Shown here in pieces: positions 1-12,606 of a stretch of 64,000 nt of DNA. How positions within the stretch are numbered: the first letter of the stretch is position 1; each line of letters opens with the position of its first letter. This DNA comes from Dactylonectria macrodidyma (Eukaryota; Ascomycota; Sordariomycetes; Hypocreales; Nectriaceae): NCBI GenBank assembly GCA_020744425.1, contig JAGMUV010000004.1:1-64000 (forward strand). The letters are read 5' to 3'. A program made the translations under genes and the position numbers. The notes below the pieces were generated by a model. The model did no database searches. It was not told the origin of the DNA and was given only the letters and a program-made list of their open reading frames with translations.

Positions 1-940
1 TACTTTTTCTTAAGTTAGAACTTTTAGACTATTAGTAATTATTTATTAAATAGCTCTTAAAACCTTTATAATTAATAGAGTATTTATAATAGCTTTATCT
101 AACTTTATAATATTATATATATTAATCTAAGACTTAAGAAGTATACTTCTTAGTACTATAATTAGGTCTTTAAACTATTAGCTTACTTCTATTACTTTTT
201 AAAGCCTTACTATTTAAGCTTCTTAAATTATATCTTCTTAAAGGGTAAGCTATTTACTTATACTTTTATAAGTTATAACTTAAGATTAGTAAGGTTTTAT
301 TAATAACTTATAGAAGGTTTAGTAAGCTTTATATATATATTTATCTTCTATTTAAGTAAAATAGTTATATAAGGCTTTTATTTATTTAACTAATAACTTT
401 TTAATTAAGTAATAGTAATAATATAAATAGGTTAAGATATTCTATAGGATTTAGTTTTAAATAATTACTATTTTCTTTTAAAAGGCTATATATCTTTTTA
501 ATTAATATTTATAATTAGCTTATAGTATATTAAATACTATAAGGCCTATATTTATAAAGTTAGTAACTTTAATTAGTCTAATTACTAAGTTCTTACTATT
601 TACTAAATAAAAGGTCTTTAATTTATAATTAGTTATAAGAATACTTAATATAATAGTTAATATAAAGGCGTTTATAAATAAAAGCATACTCTTCTTCTTA
701 CTAAAGGACTTAAGGTCTAAAAGGATTGGTTTTTTTATAATAAGGAGAGGCTTTTTAACTATTTTTAAATTAATATAAATCTAAAAGTCTTAATTATTAG
801 CCTTTATCTTTAGAGCTAAATTCTAAAGGATCTAGTTATTATTAATAATTAAAATAATTATAATTACTAAAGTTATTATTATTAAATAGTTAGTAATTAA
901 TTAATAATCTAAATAAGAAAAGTATATAAATAAGAAAAGG

Positions 941-1133
941 ATAAGGAATAAATATTATAATAAGATAGTAAGTAGCTAGGTATAGTAATAAGGCATTGGT
1001 CTTTATATTCTAAGACTAAAGCTTAAGGATTCTAAAGTGAACCTTAAGTGCGTATATAAGGAAAAAGAAGCAAAGCCCTATTGATTATATAAGGTGACTA
1101 GTTAAGTAGGGTGGCTCTGAATTCTTATTATAA
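941..1133. repeat. Left long terminal repeat of the gypsy element
   Basis: This 193-bp repeat begins ATAAGGAATAAATATTATAA and matches 8364-8556 along its full length, with differences that are mostly transitions. Since pol is on the minus strand, this is the 3' LTR of the element. The usual TG...CA ends are not visible, probably lost to mutation, so the exact ends could be off by a few bases. Confidence 0.8.
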
Positions 1134-4100
1134 CTATCTCCCCTTCTTATAGTAATAGCCCTATAGCTCTAAAAGTAGGGCGTTTTATAGTATTACTAGT
1201 TCTAAATATTTTAAATAATATCTAATACTAGCTATAAGTCTTATATAAATATTATTATACTATTACTCTACTATTTCCTTAGTACTTAGGCCCTATTCTA
1301 TATATATATATCTTTCGCTTTTATATAGCTTTTTATTTTTCTTCTTTAGCTTTTATATTATAACCCTTTTTCTTTTTAATTATACTCTTATTTCTTAATT
1401 TCTTTACTTTATCTTTATTCTTATTATAATACTTCCTTATTTTACTAACTTTCTAACTAGTATTATTCTTTATTATTATTAGTATTTTTATTATTTATAT
1501 ATTACTATTACTATTTATTAAAAGACCTTACTTTTTAATCTTAAAGTTATAATAATTAACTATTATTTTATTAAAGTCTATACTAAGCGCTATATTTAAT
1601 CTAATAAATATAATAATACTTATATCTTTATATATACTTACTTTATTTTTAAGAACTTTTTATTATAATTAATATTATACTAAGTCTTTATTATTCTATT
1701 TAATAATACTATTAATTTTTATACTTTATTATATTTTCTTAATTATTTTATAAATAAAGTTAATTTTAATAAAGATAAGCTTAATAATAATAATAATAAA
1801 GAACTAAGCTACTTCTTCTTATTAATAACTTACTATTATATTAATAGCCTTTTAATACTCTTCCTCTTTACTTTTAATTATATTAAAGCTATTTATTATA
1901 TTACTTATAGTCTAACTAATACTATAAAAGCATAAAGAGTATATATTATTCTTTACTAGTATTTTCTTATTAATTCTTTATTAATTTATTTATATATAGA
2001 GCGCTCTTACTATATATTAGTAATATATTATCTTTTATTAATAGTTATTAATAGTTATTAATTACTTAGACTTCTATTTTTATATTTAGCTTTATATATT
2101 TTAGTATTTCTTTATCTTTTTATTATCTTTTTATTATCTTTTTACTAAGAAGGATATATATAACTTTAAGCTTAGTAAGAAAAGACCTAAGTCTTATACT
2201 TTTATTTAACTAACTCTAAATATATTATTTAAATAGTAATAATTCTCTTTTTATACTAAGGCCTTAAGAAAGTAATTATAACTAATAAATAAAATAATAA
2301 GGAGATTAGCTTAATGCTTTTAGTATTAAAGTTCTTAATTAATCTAATTAAAGTCTAAATAGTAATTCTTTATTATTTTAATAACCCTTTAGAATAGTAA
2401 ATATCTATAATACTTAGTATAGCTTTAGGCTTTAGCCTTTTAATTAGTTATTTTTTATAGTTTGCTTTTCTTCCTTTAGTAATTATCTATCTTATTTACT
2501 TATATAATAGTATTCTATTTTCTATCCCTTTTTACTTATAATTCTTAGAACTTATTTATAAGTCTTTATATATTTACTATATTTTTTTTAAATACTTACT
2601 AATTATATTTAATTAGTTATCCTTTCTATTTTATAAAAAAGTAATTTTTACTTCTAAGAATAGCTTCTTTTTTAATTTCTTCTATCTTTTATTCTCCTTT
2701 ATCTTCTTTTAAGTTAAGTAATAGTATATTTTTACTAATATCTTACTCTCTTTATATTTATAGTTCTAAAAGGCTTATATAGAATATATTATAGATCTGA
2801 CTATATTTCTTAAGGAGTGCTAGCCTATATGCCTACTTTTTAATTATTTTAAAGATCTTAAATAGGCTTATAAACTAAAGTGCTAGTTTTTTTTCTCTCT
2901 CTTTTAATTTAAAGTTTTTTATAACTAAATTTATAAAATCGCCTTTATATAAGATTATCTCTTTATAGTATTTATTATAGTATTTTACTTATATTTTAAT
3001 AGTATTATATTAATAAGCTTTTATTTCTTTTTATAGAATTATAAGCTTTATAATTCTAGCTTTTACTTTAAAAACCTGTCTTTTTAAAATATTATCCTTA
3101 ATATTTACTTATAGGTCTGAATAGTATTTTAATAAAGCTTAGAAAAGAAACATCCTTATAATAGCATTCTTTATATTATTACTTATAAATTAGGCTATTT
3201 AAAATAATACTAGCTATATTACTTAAGCTATATTAATAAAATAGTATAAATAGTGCTTTATAACTTAGTTTATTCTTTCTATTTAATTATTAGTTTATAA
3301 GTAAAATACTATTAAAAGCCTTTATTTTACTTTATTATAAAAACAGACTTCTAATTAAAACTTACTTATAAATATAAAGCCTTTATTAAAGATAATTTCT
3401 CTTAGTACTTTATATTTAAACTTAACTTCTATATAAAATAAATAAACTAGTTTTACTATATTTATAATAATAAAGACTAAAAATAACTAAATATATTTAA
3501 TAAATTAGTTAATAATTATTAGAATTATATTTACTTCTTATCCTTTTTATAAGACTAAGAGCAGCCTTATAATAAAGTCTATAAAGAGTTCTTCTATAAG
3601 TTATTAAAGAATTAATAATAATTTAAACTAGCTATATAATTAGTACTTCTATATAACTACCTCTTAATATATACTATAACTTTAAATATATTTTTAGACT
3701 TCTTACTCTAAGTAATACTAATAAAACTTTTATTAAAAGAATTTAATAATTCTTCTTACTTTAAAATACTCTATTAAAGGATTATTATAATATAGTTATA
3801 ATAACTCTATCTTAAGAGCTGTCTTATTTAGAATAAAAACGCAGTTTTAGTATAATAGAATGCTCTTTTTACTAACTATTTATATTAGGCTTTTTTTTTA
3901 GCTTTTTAAATATACTTTACTCTTCTTTTACTATTTATACTCTAAGTCTTTATCTTAAGCTTCTTTAATTAAATCTATTAAAAGCTAGAATATATTAGTA
4001 TTATATATTACTTTTTAATATAAGGCTTCTTTAGCCCTCTGCTTAAAGATTAATTATTTATAACTAATTCTCTTATAAACCTAGTCTATTTAACTTTTAA

Positions 4101-5314
4101 AGAATATAGCTTCTTTACTAATACTTTATTAATTATAAGTTAAAGTCTTATTTACTTTTAATAATATTTTATTATACTTAGACTAGCTTTAAATATAAGG
4201 CCTCTTACTTTATAAAAATATTTTATTATACTTATATTTCCTTACTATATTATAGATTCCTTATTATACTAGTTATTATTAAAGAGGGAGGAGTAGCTTA
4301 GTATTCGCTTTATTTTTAGCTTTATACTTAAGCTTCTTTAAAAGGAGGTCTATAGAGTTACTTTTCTTTAATTAGTACTTAATTATAAAGTTAAATAGTA
4401 TAAAGTATATATATTATCTAGCTTATTTACTATTTAGCTTTAGTTACTTTATAAATATTTATAAGTTTTAATAATTTAAAAGGACTTCTATAAGATTTAT
4501 TACTCTTTTAATATAGTATTATTAGTATTTAAATAACTTTATAATTATTAGTATTTTTTAATTTAAAGTACTATAATTTACTTTTAGCTTTTTAAACTTT
4601 TATAATTAGAAAGTAATAGAATAGTATTTACTTTTAATATCTAACTATAAAATAATCCTAACTATTATAAATTTTAAAGCATTAGTCTTTATTTAGATTA
4701 GTATATATAAATTATAGTATTATAATAAAAAAGCCTTTTAAAAGGCTTTTTTTAATTAGTAAAATACTAGCTTTTCTTTTTTAAAAAGGATTACTTTTTC
4801 TAGCTTCTTCCTATCTTAGCTTCCTTTTAAAAGAGTATATAAAGGGGCTGTAAGGTATAAGTAATTATAAATAAACTTTCTATAGAAGTTATAAAAGCTA
4901 AAAAAGACTTAAATCTTCTAATAGCTTTTTAATTCTTTTTATAAAGCTATTACTTTTACTTTTTAAAGATCTATTAAAATATTAGTATTTAATAAAATAA
5001 ACCTTAAGAATTTAACTTAATCTTAATAAAACTTATACTTAGAGAGCTTAGTATATAGCTTAGCTTCTTATAATTACTATAAGACTTATTATATATAGTT
5101 AATATATATATTATAGTCTTTTAAGAAATTAAAGATATTATTTAAATATATTATATAAATAGTATTTCATAGCTTATATAGTATTTAGTAAATATAATTC
5201 TAAAATATAGTTAAAGTATTAATTAGGCTAAAAAGCATTATAATATATTTAAAGTACTTATATTATATATAGAATACTATTTTTTACTTATTTCCCTTTT
5301 TAATATAAATAACA

Positions 5315-5750
5315 TACTTAATAAGTGAGTAGGCCAAATAAGCGAGTGGGCCACTTTGAAATTTCCTAGCATTTACACCTTAAATGAAAATATCTTTAAA
5401 ATATTCTCTAAAATTAAAACTAAGAGTAAAATAGCTAATACTATAGAAATAGCTCTATTATATATTAAAAAATAAATATAAATTTTCTTAGATTTTTTAA
5501 AAAATTACTTAATAAGCTATATTAAAAATGCTTATTCGCACTATATACCTAGCTATTTCTATATAAAGGAATTTTTTTAAAAATTTAAAAAAAAATATTA
5601 CATAGTTTTCTTTTTAATTAAATACTTAAAATTATTTTTATTTTATTTTTAATAATTAGATAGCTAGTTTTGGGAATTTAAGGTTTAGCTCTTTTTAGTG
5701 CACAGTATTCGTGGCCCACTCGCTTGTTTGGCTCACTCACTTATCAAGTA
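5315..5750. mobile_element. 436-bp inverted-repeat (MITE-like) element nested in the RT domain
   Basis: The ends form 40-bp terminal inverted repeats (5315-5354 and 5711-5750) that match at 36 of 40 positions, with all four differences being transitions. Each end starts TACTT and contains AAGCGAGTGGGCCAC, and a TA dinucleotide lies at both borders as expected for Tc1/mariner-type target duplication. The interior is AT-rich and has no coding capacity, so this is a non-autonomous element. It interrupts the gypsy reverse transcriptase. Removing the 436 bp leaves about 324 nt (108 codons) between the K-K-D and Y-L-D-D motifs, which is the normal spacing, so it inserted into an existing retrotransposon. 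Family assignment (pogo/Fot-like or other mariner) is not possible from the ends alone. Confidence 0.85.
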
Positions 5751-6874
5751 CGTTATAATAATAAGTATTTTTAATATTAATCTTAATAAAGTAAACTAAT
5801 TTAAAGATATAATTAAGGATTTTTAAAATAAAAAGTAATAAGTATTAATTCTATTATATTATCTTATTAAATTCTTAGTAGTTAATATATAACCTTAAGG
5901 TTCTATCCTTCTTTAGAATAAATAGAATAGAAGCGCTTATAGGGCTTTTAGAAGTGTAAATATAGCTATTTACTAGGTTTTCCTTAAGGTATTACTATAG
6001 CTCTTCTAGCTTTACTAAGAATAGTGAATAAATTAGCTTAAAGGGCGGAGAGCTATTAAGTAAAAGGTCTATTATATAGTCAGTCGCCTTATGCTTAAGT
6101 AAGGCTCTTATATTATTTAAGTTAAAGACATTTTTAAAGTCCTATAGTTTTATAAGAATAATTTAGATTTTTCTAGTATTTATTATATTCTCTTTTAATA
6201 ATAAGTAGGGTTTTAATAGGATTATTATTTAGTAAATTATTATATAGTTCTTATACTATTTTTTAAAAGTAAGGGCTTTTTAGATTTATATACTTTTTTA
6301 ATTATATTTAAACTACTATTACTAATTAAAGAAGAAGTAAATATAGTATTTCTTAAGAGTAATTTAAAATAGTAATATAAGGCTTTTTTAAGTATTTAAG
6401 TCTCTATTAATACTAATATAAAGCTAAGTAAAAGATTATATAATTCTATAAGAGTTTATTATAATTAAGAGTACTTTTTAAATACTATAAGTAAGGAGTT
6501 TCGCTTTATTAATACTCTTAAGGCTAAGTGCTTTTACTTTGCTCTTTTTTAAGTTATATTAATAAATAAAGATTTTATTAATTAAGTTAATCTTAGTATA
6601 ATTATTAAAGTCTATATATATTTTAGTTAATTATTAGTTATAAATTATTATTTATATATAGAATTAAGTAATTACTTTAACTTAAGAGTTTATAGTTAAT
6701 AGTAAGGTTAAAGTACTAATTACTTATTATTTTCTTTCTTTTAATTTATATTTAAAAAAGAGTAATAAGGCTTAAAGTAGTTTTTACTATTATAAAAGTA
6801 GTATTATAGCCTTAAGAAGTTCTTCTTTTCTTAATTTTTTCTTAATTTAGACTTATTGCTTTATTATTATAAAG

Positions 6875-7225
6875 GCTACAGTAGTGGAAGGAGTGGAAGG
6901 AGTGGAAGGTTATTAGTAGAACTTAGCAATTGTGGGTTAAGGAATTGACCAATCAGAAAAGGGATTGAAGATTCAGAAAGAGTAGGAAAAAACGATTAGA
7001 AAGGTAGTTGGTTTGATGTGATTGGTTAAGAAAATTCATGTATTGATGATAATAATCCTTCTGGACTGGCTAGAGAAAAGCCCCAGCTTTATAAAGAGAT
7101 TGCTATCCAGTCATATGTCTAATTTAATAGGGGATTTAGACAATTTGTTATAGTAAAACCGGGTAAGACGTATCTTGAGTTTTAGGACTGTTAGATATAT
7201 GTCTGATATTTGAACTCTAACCTTA
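6875..7225. repeat. Less-degraded island inside the retrotransposon remnant
   Basis: This stretch of about 350 bp has more balanced base composition than its surroundings. It starts with three tandem copies of AGTGGAAGG near 6882-6910 and ends near a pair of similar ATATGTCT motifs. I find no coding potential, no matching second copy in the window and no clear terminal repeats. It could be a solo LTR or fragment of a younger element inserted after most RIP had occurred. That origin is an inference; only the composition change and the tandem motif are seen directly. Confidence 0.45.
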
Positions 7226-8363
7226 TTAAAGGTTCTTATTATAGATGTCTTTTGTAATTATAATATAAGGAAGATAGGCTTTTTAAAGCATATTATATAC
7301 TATTATAAAGCTAAAAATCAGGAGATTTTGAATATATTATTTATAGCCTTATTTAATAAGAGCTAAAGGAGATATTTTTTTATTAGTTATATATTTTATA
7401 TATAAGGACTTTATAATTATTAAAAGGAAGGTAAATTATTTTAATTTCTTTATTAACTCTTTATAAAGTTAGGTCTATTATTAGTAATATAGCTCTATTT
7501 CTAGTCTTATATTATAAAGTTCTAATATTAAATAGTAAGTATTACTATTTCTTTATAATTATTTAATAGTATTAAGCTATAAAAGTTAATATAATTCTAT
7601 AATTTATTTTATAGTTTTATATAAAAAGAAAGAGCTTATTACTTTTTAATTAATCTTTTAAAGTATTTTTCTAATAAATTAAAGTAAATATAAAAGTCTA
7701 AAAGTAATTAGCTCTTATATTACTTTACTTACTCTAATTATTATATTAAGAAAGGTTCTTAAATATTAGTATTTTTAATAAGAATAAAAGTCTATTTTTT
7801 AAAAGATTCTTAATTATCTTTAAAATTCCTTTATATAGTCTCCTCCTATTTATTAAAGTATTAATCTTATTTTACTTAGTATTTAGTATTTATATAATTA
7901 AGTATAAAGAGGATTTTCTTAAAATTATAGTAATATTATTTCTATATACTTATAAAAGCATACTATAAGTTATTAAGCTAATTATTATATTTTTATAAAG
8001 TAATAAAGTATAAAAAGCAGAAGATATTCTTAATTTACACTTTGCTTTTATTATTTAAAGTAAATAAGTAAGAGGATTATTAGCTCTTTAGCTTTATAAT
8101 ACGCAGGTTTCCTATACTAAGCGCTTTTAATAGTATAGCTTCCTAGTTTTATAGCTTCTTTAGCTCTTAGAGCTATAAGATATATATATATAATACTAGC
8201 TATTTTTTTATAAGGCTAGGTTTAAGCAGGTCTTCTATTATTATAAAAGTTATATCTTCTTATATAATTTCTAATATTAATAGATCGTTCATTTTAGCTA
8301 CTTTTTAGTATTAACTTAGTACTATTTTAACTATAAGTAGCTATAAAAAGAAGCTTTAGAATT

Positions 8364-8556
8364 ATAAGGAATAAATATTATAATAAGATAGTAAGTAGCT
8401 AGGTATAGTAGTAAGGCACTAGTCTCTATATTCTAAGACTAAAGCTTAAGGATTCTAAAGTGAACTTTAAGTGTATATATAAGAAAAAGGAAGCAAAGCC
8501 TTACTAGTTATATAAAGTGACTAGTTAAGTAAGACAGCTCTAAATTCCTATTATAA
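8364..8556. repeat. Right long terminal repeat of the gypsy element
   Basis: This is the second 193-bp copy of the terminal repeat. Because the coding remnants are on the minus strand it corresponds to the 5' LTR. Differences from the left copy are mainly A/G and C/T changes, which fits point mutation after insertion and not recombination. Confidence 0.8.
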
Positions 8557-8634
8557 AAAGTATATAATATATATTTAACTATTAATTATTAAATAGTTTA
8601 TATAACTAATTAATAACCTTTAATATATATATAT

Positions 8635-8810
8635 TATATATTTATTCACTATAGTCCCCGCTTTTTAATATTAGGGAGGTCTAGTTCTCCTTTCTTCTTA
8701 ATACAGGCTAGCCGGCCGGAGGCTTAATAAGCCTTCTCTGAGTCAGTTCTAACAACTCCCTGCTTCTTACATAACTCCCTGGTGCTCTAGTATTCTAACA
8801 TGCCTCTAAT
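8635..8810. repeat. Mutated copy of a direct repeat (left copy)
   Basis: This segment aligns end to end with about 9645-9820. Both follow a TATATATATTATATAT run and share a GGGAGGT core, then AATAC, CTAGCC and a run of similarly spaced blocks. Where the right copy has C or G, this one often has T or A, as expected from RIP. Nature of the parent element is unknown. Confidence 0.6.
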
Positions 8811-9644
8811 TTAACAGGTTCTGTAAGGGAGGAGGGATAAGAGTCTATTTATAACTAGGTTAACTAATTAATTAAGTCCTTCGTCTTAAGATAACTCAAG
8901 TAATATAAACACGTAATATAGAAATGTAATAATATAAAAACAAAAGTCCGAATAGCGGTTTTAATAGCGATTATATAATTTATAAAAATATAAAAAGACT
9001 ATTTTTATAAATTTAAATAAAAAAGTCATATAATATTATTTTTCTTAGGTTTTTAAAAAATTTATATAGCTATTAAATTTAAAAAAAACTAAAAAAAATA
9101 GTATAAATAAGATTTTTCTTAATAACCTTATAAACTTTTTTTTAAAAAAATTTAAAAAAATTTATAATTAATATTTATTATATAGTAAAACTTATTTTAA
9201 AATTTAAAGTTATTTAAATTATTTTTAAATTTTAAAGAATTATTTTAATATAAAGTATAAATACTAAGAAATTATAAGTATAGCGCATACTTAAATATAG
9301 TGTATGCTTATTAAGTATATTAAAATAATTTAAAATATAATAAATATAAAACTTTTATAAAGCTTTTATTTTATAATAATTTTACTTTTTAATATTTAGC
9401 TTTTTTATTTAACTTTTTAATTTAGATTTTTTAATTATTTAATATATTTTAAAAGACTAAATAAAATAATAAAATTTATCTTTTAATATAATAAATACTT
9501 TAATTATTCTAAATTATTATTACTTTAAGCTTAAGTTTTAAGCCTTTATACTATTATTTATTATTAATTTTTTTTATAACTATTTAACCTCTAGCCTCTC
9601 TCTAAATGTGCACTGCTAAGGACTATAATCTCAATATATATATA

Positions 9645-9820
9645 TTATATATTTTCTGTTTAGGCTCCCGCCTCTTGTGGTCAGGGAGGTATAGCTATTC
9701 CTAGTTTCCTAATACGATCTAGCCTGGCGAGGGCTCGGCGAGCCCTCCCCGATTCTGTCCCGAAAGACCACCTAGTCCCACGTGACCACCCTGCGCCTAG
9801 GTGTTCCAACAAGGTCCAGC
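9645..9820. repeat. GC-richer copy of the direct repeat (right copy) at the boundary
   Basis: This is the better preserved copy of the repeat at about 8635-8810. It lies exactly at the switch from AT-rich to normal composition. A short open frame that starts at 9801 runs out of this repeat and has no recognisable product, so I do not call it a gene. The stretch from here to 10,198 otherwise serves as the promoter region of the TFB1 gene. Confidence 0.6.
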
Positions 9821-10198
9821 ACGGTCAGTTCCAGCTCGTACCTGCATAAGAAGCGCGGACACCTTCAAACAGGCTAATAATTTCATTTTCCACTTTCAAG
9901 CCGTCAAATATCCCGCCGCCTTCTTTGACACTGTATTATGCGGCTTTAGCAAGACGGAGAATCCCAATCGTGGCCTGAATTACGATATCGCCGCTCATCC
10001 TCCCACGTGTGAATTCAAAACCGTGCTTGCCTACTGAACTTGGGTACTCCTCGCCACATCTCCGGCCGCCTGATTGACCACACCGTAGCATCAAAAGAAT
10101 ATAGCCCCCTGGGCATGAGAATTCTACGACATCGCGGTAGAGGTATTTCCCTAGGCCACCTTGGAGGCAGGTGTCACGCTGTTTGAGTACCGCCCGTC

Positions 10199-12183
10199 AT
10201 GGCTATCCCAGTTGGCCGCACGCTCTTCAAGAAGAAAGATGGCATCTTGACCCTCACCAGCGACCACCAGTCCGTCACTTGGACTCCCAACTCTGGGGGC
10301 CCCCCCACAGTCTCCTTGACAGTGACGAACATCACTAGTGAGTAAAGGCGATCACCAAGCCTACAGCTGTACTGACACGGCTTGCTCTAGATCTTCAGCA
10401 AACCCCCGACACTGCGGCCAAAGTGATGCTGAAGATCTTCGAAAAGACCAATGAGTCCGCTGAGGCTGTGACCTACCTCTTTCACTTCAACACCGCCGAT
10501 GCCAAGGCTGAGGCCAAGGCCGTCAAGGACCTTCTTTCGCGCTTGCTTGCAGAAGCCCGCACAGGTGATGTCGGCGTTCCCAAGCCTGCTGCACTGGGCA
10601 CATCAACCCCCAATGCCAACGGCACCTCAGCGAGTGGTTCTGCATCCATGTCATTTGCCAGCGCCGCCAACCCAAATCCATCTTCTCTAAGGTGGTTTGA
10701 CGATGCCCAGCTCAAGAATGACATTGAGCTGCAACAGTCCCTGATGAGGAATGACACTAGTCTGCATCAAACCTACGTCGAGGCTATGCAGACCAAACCC
10801 GACTCAATCTCAGGTGCCGCTTTCAACTCACAATTCTGGTCCACCAGAACCAACCTTTTGAGAGCTCACGCTATCGAGACCAACCAGAAGAAGGGCGCCT
10901 ACAATGTTCTCTCGACCGTCAAGCCCAGGACAGTCGATGGCGAGCTAAAGCTCAATATCAGTGTTGAACAGGTTCAGATGATCTTTGCTCAGCACCCACT
11001 GGTCAAACGTATTTACAACGAGAACGTGCCCAAGCTTCAAGAAGCCGAATTCTGGTCTCGCTTCTTCCTGAGTAAGCTGTCAAAGAAGCTACGAGGTGAA
11101 CGCGTCAATGAAAACGACGCGCCTGATCCACTCTTTGACAAGTACGATGCCTCCGAGAATACCCAACCGTTCCAGAGTAAGATCATGTCGAAACAGGTCC
11201 CCCACATCATCGATGTTGAGGCCAACGAAGAGAACCAGGGTGGCTTCAAGGGCGGAAACGCCAAAGATGTCGAGATGCGTCCCCGAGTCAACTTTCCAAT
11301 CGTTAAAACACTCAATAGTCTTAGCGAGAAGATCATGGCTAATGTCGCGCCGTCGGATTCCAACGCTGAAGATGCCAATGGGGTGTACGACACATATAAC
11401 GAGCTCGCGCTCCGTGATCTCCGGGGTGATGCTAAAGAGCATCGCATCATGCTCAACGTCAAAGAACAAAGCAAGTTCTTCACTAAGACTGACTCTGCTC
11501 CTTCTGCAAACGCTCGCATATTCGTCAAGCAGAACACAGGTGACGTCCTCTTTGAGATCCACGGCGATCTCGAGACGCTCGAGGGCGACGGCGCTGGCGG
11601 CATCGACCTCCATGCGGGCATTGGCTTCGACGACGAGAGCGATAGCGACGACGATAGGCCAAAGCGTCCACACGTAGGCTCACGCTCGGCACTCCAGGCC
11701 GCCGACAAGGATGTAATGAAGGGTGTCCGCCAGCAGCGTGCCCAAAAGTTTGGCCACGAGTCCGACATCACGACGCCTATGGGCCTTCCCGCTGAGCTCA
11801 CCCGCAAGTGCAACCTTACCCATGCCACTACTATTGAGTTCCTCCAACAGTTCTGGAACGCTTTCCTGTCCGGTGATCCGGAACGCGCTGCTGAGCTACA
11901 GTACCTAGCCGAGTCGCTCAACCGTTCGGCAGCCCGCATCGCCGCCGTGGCTGACGACGCCGAGAAGGAACGAGACGAGATCATCCTAACCCGCAAGAAG
12001 GAGATCCGTGATCATTTCCAGCGTACTGGTAAGAAGATCCGCTGGAAGTCGGACAATGTTGGAGGTGGCCGCTCGGCCGTGATGCGGCTCATGCAGCCGA
12101 CCCTCGACTCCTTGCAGAAGGCCCAGGCTGATTATCAACGGGCCCTCGCCGTGGAGAACATCCAAGTGACCACAGAAGCATGA
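10199..12183 (+). CDS. TFB1: TFIIH subunit Tfb1 (p62 homologue)
   Basis: Core subunit of general transcription and repair factor TFIIH, acting in the nucleus in RNA polymerase II initiation and nucleotide excision repair. Exons are 10199-10337 and 10391-12183, with a 53-bp intron (GTGAGT to CTAG); joining them keeps the frame and gives 643 residues. The start gives M-A-I-P-V-G-R-T-L-F-K-K-K-D-G, the typical beginning of the family's N-terminal PH/PTB domain (about residues 1-110). Two BSD-type regions follow; one holds the F-W-S-T-R-x-N-L-L signature and the next F-W-S-R-F-F-L-S. The C-terminal third is helical, as in Tfb1. The length is normal. The gene is the first one next to the heterochromatic block and converges with the AAA ATPase gene, leaving 423 bp between stops. 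Confidence 0.93.
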
Positions 12184-12606
12184 CAAAACTTGGTCAAAAA
12201 AATAGAAGTCACAGATGAACAAAGGGCTTGGAGACTAAGAACGGAGCATATGGAGGGAGAGCCGATGTTGTATTACATCAAATTTAGGTTTACGGCGTCT
12301 AAAACCCAACCTACCAGCGGGTCTACTCATGTATTTTCCAGTCCCTCCTTGGCACAGAATATATCGCTGATCTAGTACAGTTGTAGAGTACATTTTTATT
12401 CCCCATTTCCCATCTCTACCATCTCGAAATATCCAAGGCATCGACCCCAACGACGACGGTTGAACGAGATGCTCATTCTTTTCAGCCGTCTGAATTGAAT
12501 GCTCCAAGTTGGCCAGTGTCTATGATTAACAAAAGGAAAATGTGGCCCAAACTAATTGACAAATACAAACAACACAACAACAACAAGGTCTGCATTGCCA
12601 CAGGCC

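Larger units (their letters stand above)
941..8556 (-). mobile_element. RIP-degraded Ty3/gypsy LTR retrotransposon
   Basis: Two direct repeats of identical length (193 bp, 941-1133 and 8364-8556) bracket the element. Read on the minus strand, 5878-5916 translates to a damaged version of the gypsy reverse transcriptase start (K-K-D-R-T-L-R-L-Y-I-N-Y). Positions 5131-5148 read Y-L-N-N-I, a RIP form of the catalytic Y-L-D-D-I. Between them, around 5150-5310, residues resembling the gypsy stretch F-E-Y-x-V-M-P-F-x-L-T-N-A-P-x-T-F-Q can be followed. Around 3210-3530 an integrase core fragment is readable (an N-I-I-L-I-I-I-N-x-F-I-K-Y start and an H-P-Q-T-D-G-Q-T-E-R-like remnant). RT to the right of IN on the minus strand gives gypsy order. 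Stops are everywhere, so the element is dead. The position of gag is inferred only. Confidence 0.85.
1..9640. repeat. AT-rich, RIP-degraded repeat block
   Basis: This block is extremely AT-rich and TA-rich. Neither strand has an open frame of 60 codons or more before about 9,800, in sharp contrast to everything to the right. Recognisable transposon coding motifs survive only with G-to-A or C-to-T type changes that create stops, which is the signature of repeat-induced point mutation. Within it are a decayed LTR retrotransposon (941-8556), an inverted-repeat element (5315-5750), a less mutated island (about 6875-7225) and one copy of a direct repeat (about 8635-8810). Positions 1-940 and 8890-9600 are equally AT-rich and show nothing I can name. 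The block is probably constitutive heterochromatin. Whether it is subtelomeric, pericentromeric or an internal AT isochore cannot be told from this window. Confidence 0.9.

Noticed and set aside
9801..10037. 78-codon open frame at the boundary of the AT-rich block
   Set aside because: It begins inside the direct repeat, has no recognisable domain and lies in the promoter region of TFB1.
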